A stretch of DNA of 64,000 nt from an uncultured Muribaculaceae bacterium (GTDB lineage: Bacteria > Bacteroidota > Bacteroidia > Bacteroidales > Muribaculaceae): the NCBI GenBank assembly GCA_944321725.1, contig CALUMI010000010.1, forward strand, positions 1 through 64,000. Reading direction: 5' to 3'. Under the pieces are notes generated by a model. That model ran no database searches and was not told the origin of the DNA. It saw only the letters and a list, made by a program, of their open reading frames with translations. Below are positions 27,201-34,454 of this stretch, piece by piece (positions within the stretch are counted from its first letter, which is position 1; each line of letters begins with the position of its first letter). A program made the translations under genes and the position numbers.

Positions 27201-29859
27201 CCTGAGCGGGAACAACGGACAAAAATACGTCGGGGCAATGATTGCCGACATGTACGATGCCGCCCTCAACAAGATACAGGGCAACACCTACAACTCATAT
27301 ATCATACGCAGTTTCATCAATTATCCGTTCAGCTACCAGCAACCGTATATTTACAATTCATATTCAGCAGCGTCGACCACATACAAAAGCGTGAACGTGC
27401 CTACGTTTACAATGCCCTATCTGAACATGTACGGACAAAGGTTTTACAACACCATATTCGCACAAGCTGAAGTGATGAGGACAAAAAGCCTCAACTCCGC
27501 ATTCGGCTCTGCCCCGACTTATAGTGGAATAAAGCATGAAAGCATTTCCGACGACGAGGAGGCACTATATGAGGAAGTTGTAGTAACCGATCAGGCATCA
27601 GGGCAACATTCCACCCAAACAGCCGAAGACGGCAACAGCTACCGCGACCCTGACGTGAAGAATGCGTTCTTTATGCCGGCGTTGGTAAGCGACAACGACG
27701 GCGTGGTCACCATTGAGTTCACCGTACCCGACCGCAACACGCAATGGCAATTCACGGCGATAGCCTACACAGCCGACATGAAAGCCGATGCCGTCAACCG
27801 GCTGATAACGGCCAACAAGCCGCTGATGGTGCAACCCAATCTGCCGCGCTTCGTGCGTACCGGCGACAAAGTGGAACTGAAAGCCACTGTGATGAACAAC
27901 AGCGGCAATCCGTCGGCTGCCTCAGTGACAGTAGAAATATTTGATCCGGCAACAGGAAAAATCTCAAGCACTTATAACTATGATTGCAATCTTGCCGCCA
28001 ACAGCTCAGAAACCGTAAGCACCACGCTTGATGCGAAAGGATTAGAAGGAGAAATCGGCTACCGCGTGAAAGCCTCAAACGAAGAATTCAGCGACGGCGA
28101 ACAGTCGCTCATAGCCATATTGCCGGCCACAACAGATGTAGTCGAGGCCGTACCGTTCTTCCTGACGGAAAATCAGAAAGAGGCAAAAATAGATGTGCCT
28201 GATTTTACCAAAAACGGCACAATAACAGTGGAATATTGCGACAACCCCGTGTGGTACGCCGTCACAGCGCTGCCGTCGATAGTATCTGAAAGCCAGACAG
28301 CATCGGCCTTAGTCAACAATTATTACGTTACGGCTATAGGCTCGGCAATCGTAAACGGCAACCGCCAAGTGTCTGAAGCTATCAGGCAATGGAACGCCGC
28401 AAACAGCCAAAAATCCAACCTGCAAAATAACAGCGAGCTGAAAACCGTAGAACTTGAAAGCACCCCGTGGGTCAACGCCGCCGAATCGGAAACAGAGATG
28501 ATGGGCAAACTCATAGAGCTGACAGATTCCGCCACCATACAGTATCGTCTGCAAAAGGCACTCACCTCACTCCGCGACTTGCAGAACGCCGACGGCGGAT
28601 TCACATGGGTCAAAGGCAACGAATCGTCGGAGTTCACGACATGGAATGTGCTCTCCCGTTTCGGATACCTGAAAGAGGCCGGCTATCTCGACGCTTTCAA
28701 CCCATTGCTCAACGACATCGTCGAGCGTGCCACGGAATATGCCGACAGCACAATGATAGAGAACATTAATAAAGCCGAAAAGCCGGAAACCGTCTATCCG
28801 CGCTATTCGGAGTACATCTTCATCCGTTCGATGCTTGTTGGCAACAATCTGCCCAAAAGACAAATATCTGTCGCAAAAGACAGTATCATCGACCGCACGA
28901 AGAAAGATTGGGCAAAATTCTCAATCGAAGGCAAGGCGGAAGCTGCAATACTGCTCTCCAACTACGGAGAGAAGGCTGAAGCTGCCAAAATAGTTGAATC
29001 ATTGCGGCAACATACCCGAAAATCAGCGTCTGGCTACTATTGGGATGTCGACAACTGCGACAAAGTGAAACTCGCTGCAACCGCTTTGAAAGCGTTCTAT
29101 AAAGTCAACCCGGCAGATCCCGACATCGACAACATACGCCGCTGGATATTGCTAAGCAAAGAAACCCTAAATTGGGGAGCGACACCGGCAGCCTGCGACG
29201 CGGTGAACGCCGTGCTTGCCACCGGAAGCGAATGGAAGAACAGCGACCGCCGCAAGCCGGAAATCAAATTCGGAAAGAAAAAAATAGAAACAGGCGATGC
29301 CGACGCATATTTCGGATATGTAAAGCATACCGTGACTAATCAAAGCGGCAAAAACCTCACCGTGAAACGATATGGCGACAACCCGGCATGGGGTGCTGTA
29401 TATTGCCGCTACGAGGCTCCAATGACAGAAGTGGAGAAAGCGTCGTCGCCCGACATACGGATAGAAAAGACATTCTACCGCTACGGAAAGGACGGCAAAT
29501 TGGAAAGCATCCCGGTCACAGACTTCAAAATCGGCGACCGCCTACAAGTGAGAATAGTAATCAAGACCGCCCGCGACCTCGACTATGTCGCGCTTACCGA
29601 CGACCGTGCGGCAATATTTGAGCCGGTAGACCAACTTCCGGTTTATGAATACGCAGAAGGCACGCGCTACCTGCGCGAAACCCGCGACTCGGCTACAAAT
29701 ATATTCTTCAACCGACTGACGAAAGGTACGCGGGTAATCACCTACGACGTGTTTGTCAACAATGCCGGGACGTGCAGCTGCGGAATAGCCACCCTGCAAT
29801 GCCAATACGCTCCACAGCAAGTGGCCCACACTTCAGGCACAACAGTCACCGCCCGATAA
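24280..29859 (+). CDS. Alpha-2-macroglobulin-like envelope protein
   Basis: A 1859-residue exported protein with a signal peptide ending TVTAKA. The order seen is a helical N-terminal region (about 25-360), macroglobulin-type beta domains (about 380-900, including YRPGDTMRFAAIIYESGKT), the A2M core (NAFFMPALVSDNDGVVTIEF near 1130), and a helical toroid domain (DGGFTWVKGNESSEFTTWNV near 1450). Bacterial relatives are thought to trap proteases at the envelope. The thioester motif CxEQ is not present: its position reads ESQT (1337-1340), so covalent trapping is unlikely. A YEEVVVTD segment near 1097-1104 resembles TonB-box-like sequences. No penicillin-binding protein 1C gene lies next to it, unlike many proteobacterial relatives. 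Confidence 0.85.
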   Translation: MKNTLLFYCLTTLCLTVTAKAETPDFSFPETVISESTKQLAKAQQSGYSQDMIDAIVKISIAKTHISGDFMPEAIAMVDSTAKASPDRVAKSLLYSLEADMYLALYNNNRRVFATRDELADTVPADVMEWSRVNFIDKIIELSDSSLAAKEVLSTTPVNNYKRILTLPKAGNEAVPTLFDMLAYHALDNVESIYTYTPMPLRALTGSKAFLNSRAKNSDRASAFIDRTYRTLLETNKSNTPAFIYAELQRLNNTFNRVTGSDYNKRKEKYAECLDSLFSQFADSPYSVEILARKADYRFNKTDYEEAKKCVARFGSYKRIGQLKNAINRYEQQSVSVKYRECATSADSIKIEITSRNISGITVKTYRIPESVDLTGNIIKLLPKFKLVRSESYKINYIEGNNDTTTIIACPPLEYGRYVMIPEFKDSKTGKTVTSTNIYSDIMRVTDLTLIMTTVNNENRIYAVNSVYGNPLERVLLHFSDGTAQKTNRYGYAVVSDSKKNINVYATLGNDRSADEHFYSRDNTPDYASRKVAKIVTDLGVYRPGDTMRFAAIIYESGKTAAPIANLTVKAVVSDANRKEIASLDLLTDAFGRVDSLVTLPTGGLTGRFTIDIKEAANGRAIDSGSFMVSEYKAPTFYVELDEKQSDFSDTDSLTAKGRVLTFSQFPLANVKIDYTITPEYSYWWATPEDNGNAEGTVTTGSDGCWTISIPYDIFGNPDKKRGMFRLSINATSENGETQPYTTLIKIGNARMLQFGSNHKIENAILAEASGMARINFTVTDYNNKQLAIDCNYMLIDENDKPIAEGVVNPSNPAFDFSTVKSGKYILRLSIPGEDDRPLERDIIIYRTGDTEPPYPTLLWTTVEEVTCDPEGNFSFNLGSSHDTFVYLIVSNSDGKVINEGWQPFMKGIRAFKGKALIPKDGEARIELLAVRNHEVYNKEISLMPATPADTMKIVTETFRDNITPGSRETWKLRLSGNNGQKYVGAMIADMYDAALNKIQGNTYNSYIIRSFINYPFSYQQPYIYNSYSAASTTYKSVNVPTFTMPYLNMYGQRFYNTIFAQAEVMRTKSLNSAFGSAPTYSGIKHESISDDEEALYEEVVVTDQASGQHSTQTAEDGNSYRDPDVKNAFFMPALVSDNDGVVTIEFTVPDRNTQWQFTAIAYTADMKADAVNRLITANKPLMVQPNLPRFVRTGDKVELKATVMNNSGNPSAASVTVEIFDPATGKISSTYNYDCNLAANSSETVSTTLDAKGLEGEIGYRVKASNEEFSDGEQSLIAILPATTDVVEAVPFFLTENQKEAKIDVPDFTKNGTITVEYCDNPVWYAVTALPSIVSESQTASALVNNYYVTAIGSAIVNGNRQVSEAIRQWNAANSQKSNLQNNSELKTVELESTPWVNAAESETEMMGKLIELTDSATIQYRLQKALTSLRDLQNADGGFTWVKGNESSEFTTWNVLSRFGYLKEAGYLDAFNPLLNDIVERATEYADSTMIENINKAEKPETVYPRYSEYIFIRSMLVGNNLPKRQISVAKDSIIDRTKKDWAKFSIEGKAEAAILLSNYGEKAEAAKIVESLRQHTRKSASGYYWDVDNCDKVKLAATALKAFYKVNPADPDIDNIRRWILLSKETLNWGATPAACDAVNAVLATGSEWKNSDRRKPEIKFGKKKIETGDADAYFGYVKHTVTNQSGKNLTVKRYGDNPAWGAVYCRYEAPMTEVEKASSPDIRIEKTFYRYGKDGKLESIPVTDFKIGDRLQVRIVIKTARDLDYVALTDDRAAIFEPVDQLPVYEYAEGTRYLRETRDSATNIFFNRLTKGTRVITYDVFVNNAGTCSCGIATLQCQYAPQQVAHTSGTTVTAR

Positions 29860-29883
29860 AAACGACAATACAGCATTACCATT

Positions 29884-29925
29884 GACAAAGGTGCATATCT
29901 TTCCTGCAAAGTATGCACCTTTGTC
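29884..29925. other. Perfect 14-base inverted repeat after the macroglobulin gene
   Basis: Arms GACAAAGGTGCATA (29884-29897) and TATGCACCTTTGTC (29912-29925) are perfectly complementary with a 14-base loop. The T-content after the stem is low, so it is either an unusual terminator or a boundary element between the macroglobulin gene and the restriction-modification cassette. Confidence 0.6.
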
Positions 29926-30010
29926 ATGCCATTATTATACTTAAAATTATTATCCCAAACATAGCGACAAAATAATGCGCCCTGACCAACCTAATATAAA
30001 ATTTAATCCT

Positions 30011-30025
30011 TAACTTTGTCAAAGT
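30011..30025 (+). promoter_or_regulatory. Candidate -7 element with overlapping dyad before the methyltransferase
   Basis: TAACTTTG (30011-30018) matches TAnnTTTG exactly, 28 bases before the start codon. It overlaps the dyad ACTTTG-T-CAAAGT (30013-30025), which is placed like an operator. No TTTG stands at the -33 position. Confidence 0.4.
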
Positions 30026-30046
30026 AAGCCGATACAAAAACTGTTT

Positions 30047-31489
30047 ATGTCCTACCAAAACATACATACGACCATCGATTCCGAACATGCCTGTGCCTTG
30101 ACAAAAGATTATATTGACAAACTTAAGACACAAGACAACGGAGCTCTTGCCGCGTTGGCCGAATCAAATCGCAACAACAGCAAAAACCTGATTTACATAT
30201 TAGAAAATTTGGGCTCGCTGCCTGACAGCTTTAATGCCGATTGGCTCATTAAGCTAACAAACCACCACAACGAGAATGTAAGGTTTTTAGCCGTAAAAAC
30301 CATCGGCAAACTAAAGTCAAAACAATATGTTCCAATTCTCAAACATATCGTAACATCCGACGAAAGCACTATGGTACAACGCGAGGCAGTATCGTCAATC
30401 GGACGGTTGAGAGATAAGGAGTCAATCCCGATAATGACCGAATTATTGTCAAACAAAGACCCGAAAGTTGTTTGTCAGGCAGTAAGAGGTTTACTCGTTT
30501 TCAAGGGTGACCCGTTGGTCGACAAGACATTGCAGGCAATGGCCAATCACGAAAACGAAACAGTAAGGGCAACTGTAAACAAGGCATACTTTGCAAAATC
30601 AAATTCAAAAAACACCGATTTGCCTCACAACGAAACTTATCCGTTTCTAAAAAATGTAGTCGTCAATGGTGATGTGCGTGATATATTGAAATTTGTACCA
30701 GACGAATCGATTCACCTCACTTTTACTTCGCCTCCATACTATAATGCCCGCGATTATTCCATATACCCGAGCTACGATGCATATCTCGGCTTTCTGAAAG
30801 AAGTTTTCGAGGAAGTGTTCCGCATTACAAAAGAGGGACGTTTTCTAATTGTCAACACTTCTCCTGTAATAGTGCCACGCATCAGCAGGGCACACTCAAG
30901 CAAACGCTACCCCATTCCATTTGATTTGCATTATCATTTGACACAAATAGGATGGGAATTTATAGACGATATTGTTTGGGAAAAACCGGAATACAGCGTA
31001 AAAAACCGGATAGGAGGATTTCAGCAGCACCGTAAGCCATTGGCCTATAAGCCTAATTCCGTGACCGAATATTTAATGGTTTATCGAAAAAAAACAGATA
31101 AGCTCATTGATTGGAACATACGGCAATACGATTCAGAAACTGTCGAAAACAGCAAAGTCGCCGACGGATTCGAAACCACCAATGTTTGGAAAATAAGTCC
31201 GAAATCCGATAAAATTCATTCTGCCATATTCCCCGCTGAATTATGCAACCGGGTAATCGAGTACTACTCATTTAAAGGCGATTTGATTTTTGACCCGTTC
31301 GGAGGAAGCGGGACGTTGGGAAGAGCCGCTAAAAATTTAGACCGATTATTCTTTATGACGGAAAAAGAAAAAGAGTATTTCCTTTATATGCAATCGTTCC
31401 AAAACAAAAAGTCATTGTTCGACAACGACACAACAAAATTCCTTACATTAGAACAATTTAAAAACTCAATACATGACACTGAAAGATAA
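30047..31489 (+). CDS. DNA methyltransferase (N4-cytosine type) with N-terminal HEAT repeats
   Basis: The 480-residue protein has two parts. Residues about 25-185 form HEAT-like helical repeats (VRFLAVKTIGKLK, VQREAVSSIGRLRD, VVCQAVRGLLVFK). Residues about 200-470 form a beta-class methyltransferase: catalytic motif IV TSPPYY at 227-232 and the AdoMet-binding DPFGGSGT at 416-423, in the order IV then I. SPPY favours N4-cytosine methylation, though N6-adenine cannot be ruled out. The next gene overlaps by 17 bases and resembles the CfrBI endonuclease (recognition CCWWGG). The pair is therefore a likely type II restriction-modification system. The DNA is richer in AT than its neighbours, which suggests transfer. 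Confidence 0.88.
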   Translation: MSYQNIHTTIDSEHACALTKDYIDKLKTQDNGALAALAESNRNNSKNLIYILENLGSLPDSFNADWLIKLTNHHNENVRFLAVKTIGKLKSKQYVPILKHIVTSDESTMVQREAVSSIGRLRDKESIPIMTELLSNKDPKVVCQAVRGLLVFKGDPLVDKTLQAMANHENETVRATVNKAYFAKSNSKNTDLPHNETYPFLKNVVVNGDVRDILKFVPDESIHLTFTSPPYYNARDYSIYPSYDAYLGFLKEVFEEVFRITKEGRFLIVNTSPVIVPRISRAHSSKRYPIPFDLHYHLTQIGWEFIDDIVWEKPEYSVKNRIGGFQQHRKPLAYKPNSVTEYLMVYRKKTDKLIDWNIRQYDSETVENSKVADGFETTNVWKISPKSDKIHSAIFPAELCNRVIEYYSFKGDLIFDPFGGSGTLGRAAKNLDRLFFMTEKEKEYFLYMQSFQNKKSLFDNDTTKFLTLEQFKNSIHDTER

Positions 31490-32390
31490 CGTCATAAAAA
31501 ACATCGTTATGCGTGTAATCAAATCACAGGATTACCGCACAGAAATAGTGAATCTCATAAATGCAGAGTTCCTGCAATTCGCCATGAGTTTTTTCAGAAA
31601 AATAGTGACAGCCAAGCTAAATTCTGAAAAAATAACAATCGATTGGTATAAAGACACATTCCTCGACAGCAACCTTCCGCCGGATGAAATAGCGATAAAC
31701 TCAGGTCTGAACACAAAAACAATTAGCAACATGTACCGTTCAACAGCAAAGAAGATAGTAATCGAAGCTGCAAACGAACATTTCGAAACGCTTTATGACT
31801 CTATAAAAACTCTAACCGAAAATGAAAACGACACAGACCTGACACTCACTATAAAATTCAACGGAGTAAGCGTAGATTTAAATATCAATGAAAGTCTGAT
31901 AGTCATCAACACATTGGCTGTCAAGCGAGCAGCTTTGCGCGGCGGATTGTGGAGTTCTGCCGGGAAAAGAGCCGAGAAATATCTGATGCTGACTTTATGC
32001 AAACTGTATGGAGTTGACGAGCAATACTACAATGCCGAGCATTTCATTCGCGACAAAGATTTGGACGTGGACAGAGAAATCGATTTTTATCTTAGAAACA
32101 ACGGAAACGAGTACAAATGCGAAGTTAAGCTCATGGGACAGGGAAATCCTGAGAGTGCCGATGCCATAATAGCAAGAGGCAGCCAAGTGTTTGTCGCCGA
32201 CACTCTATCTCAACAGAACAAGAACCAATGCGACCAACTTGGTGTTTGTTGGGTAGCATGCCGCGATGAAAATGGGTTCCGCCGATTCAGATATGTCTTG
32301 GATAAGTTCAACATACCGCATACTGACTACAACGGCAATCTCGACAATGATTTGCCAATCATATTAGAGGAACTGTTCAACAAAAAATAA
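31473..32390 (+). CDS. CfrBI-like type II restriction endonuclease
   Basis: The 305-residue protein recalls the CfrBI endonuclease family (isoschizomers of StyI-like CCWWGG cutters), recognised from the stretch RAALRGGLWSSAGKRAEK (residues 153-170) and the following catalytic region. Asp204, Glu217 and Lys219 (REIDFYL, then CEVKLMG) fit a PD-(D/E)xK nuclease centre. A helical region about residues 60-100 (LPPDEIAINSGLNTKTISNM) looks like a helix-turn-helix and may contribute to DNA recognition or to control. The 17-base overlap with the methyltransferase implies coupled translation. The family call rests on remembered similarity, not on a search. Confidence 0.78.
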   Translation: MTLKDNVIKNIVMRVIKSQDYRTEIVNLINAEFLQFAMSFFRKIVTAKLNSEKITIDWYKDTFLDSNLPPDEIAINSGLNTKTISNMYRSTAKKIVIEAANEHFETLYDSIKTLTENENDTDLTLTIKFNGVSVDLNINESLIVINTLAVKRAALRGGLWSSAGKRAEKYLMLTLCKLYGVDEQYYNAEHFIRDKDLDVDREIDFYLRNNGNEYKCEVKLMGQGNPESADAIIARGSQVFVADTLSQQNKNQCDQLGVCWVACRDENGFRRFRYVLDKFNIPHTDYNGNLDNDLPIILEELFNKK

Positions 32391-32402
32391 TCCGCAAACA
32401 AT

Positions 32403-32813
32403 ATGGGATTTAAAGATGTAAAATTAATAGAGCTGCCAAAAATATGCGATCCGAGAGGCAACTTGTCGGTAATCGAAAACGGAAAATCGTTGCCTTTCAA
32501 GATTGCACGGACTTATTGGATATATGATGTGCCGGGGGGGAAAAAGCGGTTCGGCCATGCTTTCAAAGAGCAACAAGAGCTGATAGTAGCTCTTTCGGGC
32601 AGTTTCGACATTGTGCTCAACGACGGCAAGGAAGAACGGCGCTACCACATGGCCCGCTCATATTACGGGCTGTATGTGCCGGAGATGATGTGGCGTGAGC
32701 TCGATAATTTTTCCACAAATGCCGTTACCCTTGTTTTAGCGTCCACACCGTATAATCCGGATGACTACATAGAAGACTTCGAAATATTCAAAAAGCTGCA
32801 AAAAAATGATTGA
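32403..32813 (+). CDS. dTDP-4-oxo-6-deoxyhexose 3,4-ketoisomerase-like cupin (paralogue 1)
   Basis: A 136-residue single-domain cupin of the FdtA/QdtA (WxcM C-terminal) family, which moves the keto group of dTDP-4-keto-6-deoxyglucose from C4 to C3 on the way to 3-amino-3,6-dideoxy sugars. Visible family features are DPRGNLSVIE and YDVPGG, followed by RFGHAF. In characterised members the last motif reads HxH with two catalytic histidines; here His52 is kept but the second is Phe54. It starts 12 bases after the endonuclease and overlaps paralogue 2 by 8 bases. Confidence 0.83.
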   Translation: MGFKDVKLIELPKICDPRGNLSVIENGKSLPFKIARTYWIYDVPGGKKRFGHAFKEQQELIVALSGSFDIVLNDGKEERRYHMARSYYGLYVPEMMWRELDNFSTNAVTLVLASTPYNPDDYIEDFEIFKKLQKND

Positions 32814-33252
32814 AAACTACAGCCACAAATCATCTGACATAAACGACTGCAAACTCATAACTCTCGACAAGCACCACCACGAGAACGGCAACTTGTCGGT
32901 AGTTGAAAACAGCAGACAACTGCCTTTCGACATCAACAGAGTTTATTATCTGTACGATGTGCCGGGAGGAGTTGAGCGCGGCGGACACTCACACCGCCAA
33001 TGCCACGAGTTCATCATTGCGGTAAGCGGCAGCTTCGACATAGAAATCGATGATGGCAGCAAAAAACGCAAGATAACACTCAACCGCTCAAATTGCGGTC
33101 TGCACGTAATGCCCGGTATATGGCGTGTGCTCGATAATTTCTCATCGGGCTCGGTATGCCTTGTCATCGCATCAGAATGCTATTCAGAGACCGACTATGT
33201 AAGAGATTACTCCGAATTCAAATCACTGACAGCAAATAAAGCAGCAAAATGA
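32806..33252 (+). CDS. dTDP-4-oxo-6-deoxyhexose 3,4-ketoisomerase-like cupin (paralogue 2)
   Basis: A 148-residue paralogue of the preceding cupin, clearly related over its whole length (NGNLSVVEN, YDVPGG, SGSFDIEIDDG, IWRVLDNFSSGS). It keeps both active-site histidines (GGHSH, His61 and His63), so it is the better candidate for the working ketoisomerase. It overlaps paralogue 1 by 8 bases and the aminotransferase by 4 bases, so all three are translationally coupled. Whether the product is the galacto (Fuc3N) or gluco (Qui3N) series cannot be told from sequence. Confidence 0.85.
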   Translation: MIENYSHKSSDINDCKLITLDKHHHENGNLSVVENSRQLPFDINRVYYLYDVPGGVERGGHSHRQCHEFIIAVSGSFDIEIDDGSKKRKITLNRSNCGLHVMPGIWRVLDNFSSGSVCLVIASECYSETDYVRDYSEFKSLTANKAAK

Positions 33253-34367
33253 AGAAATACACTTTTCTATCGCTAAAAACAAATAATCTGCCATATATCG
33301 GAGAAATCAAAGAGGAAATCAACCGGGTATTGGAGTCGGGCTGGTTCTTAAACGGAGAAAACACCGGATGTCTTGAAAAAGAAGTGGCGGAACTATGCCG
33401 GACTCGCCACGCCGTGGCATGCAGCAACGGATTAGACGCGCTACGGCTGATTTTCCGCGCATATATCGAAACCGGAATGATGAATGAGGGCAACGAGGTA
33501 ATCGTCCCGGCAAACACCTACATAGCATCCATACTTGCCGTTACCGACAATCGCCTGAAACCGGTATTCGTAGAGCCGTCGGATCTGACCCTTAATCTCG
33601 ACCCTGACAAGGTCGAGGCCGCAATCACAAAGCGAACAAAAGCCATTATGGTGGTCCACCTTTACGGAGCCGCGTGTTGGTCGCCACTGCTCAACGATTT
33701 ATCGGCAAAATACGGGCTGAAAATCATTGAAGACAACGCGCAGGCCATTGGAGCTACCGCATCCTGCACCGGACTGTCGGCAACAAACGTCACCGGAGGA
33801 TTGGGCGACGCGGCAGGTCTTAGCTTCTATCCCACAAAAAATCTTGGAGCATTGGGCGATGCCGGAATGGTGACAACCAACGACTCAAAAATTGCGGAAA
33901 CAGTAAGGGCGTTGGCCAACTATGGCTCCGACAGGCGTTATCACAATATCTGCAAAGGGCTTAACTGCCGAATGGATGAAATACAAGCGGCAGCTCTACG
34001 GGTGAAACTGCGGCATCTTCCGGAAATCACCGCCGCCCGTCGTGAAAGAGCGGCATCCTACCACACTTTCATAACAAATCCTTTGATACGCAAACCATTG
34101 CCAGACGCAGGGGCAGTGTGGCACCAATACATAGTGCGCACAAACGAACGCGACAGGTTTCGGCTATATCTGAGCGACAACGGTGTTGAGACCGACATAC
34201 ACTATGCAGTGCCTCCGCATCTGCAACCATGCTACAGCGAGTATGCCGCGCTCAATCTGCCGATAACAGAACGTATTGCCAACGAAGTTGTAAGCCTGCC
34301 CATAACTGAAGGCACACCGTTGGCCGACATACAGGAAATATCGCAAATAATCAACAAGTTCAGATAA
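33249..34367 (+). CDS. DegT/DnrJ/EryC1 sugar aminotransferase (FdtB/QdtB-like)
   Basis: A 372-residue PLP-dependent enzyme that would aminate the 3-keto sugar made by the upstream ketoisomerase, giving dTDP-3-amino-3,6-dideoxyhexose. Asp162 (EDNAQAIG) should hold the pyridine nitrogen of PLP and Lys197 (FYPTKNLGALGDAG) is the internal aldimine lysine. The C-terminal NGVETDIHYAVPPHLQPCY segment is typical for the family. The acetyltransferase, nucleotide-sugar synthesis genes and glycosyltransferases that normally accompany these genes are absent here. Confidence 0.9.
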   Translation: MKKYTFLSLKTNNLPYIGEIKEEINRVLESGWFLNGENTGCLEKEVAELCRTRHAVACSNGLDALRLIFRAYIETGMMNEGNEVIVPANTYIASILAVTDNRLKPVFVEPSDLTLNLDPDKVEAAITKRTKAIMVVHLYGAACWSPLLNDLSAKYGLKIIEDNAQAIGATASCTGLSATNVTGGLGDAAGLSFYPTKNLGALGDAGMVTTNDSKIAETVRALANYGSDRRYHNICKGLNCRMDEIQAAALRVKLRHLPEITAARRERAASYHTFITNPLIRKPLPDAGAVWHQYIVRTNERDRFRLYLSDNGVETDIHYAVPPHLQPCYSEYAALNLPITERIANEVVSLPITEGTPLADIQEISQIINKFR

Positions 34368-34405
34368 CATGCTCGCGCCACAGACAAAATATTCAAGCGA
34401 GCTTG

Positions 34406-34436
34406 TTTGTTTTGCACTCTATTTGCTGTATCTTTG
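34406..34436 (+). promoter_or_regulatory. Bacteroidota-type promoter of the YitT gene
   Basis: TTTG (34406-34409), exactly 19 bases, TATCTTTG (34429-34436): a perfect match to the primary sigma consensus. Transcription would start near 34443, twelve bases before the start codon. Confidence 0.8.
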
Positions 34437-34454
34437 CCCAAACAATACGCAATT

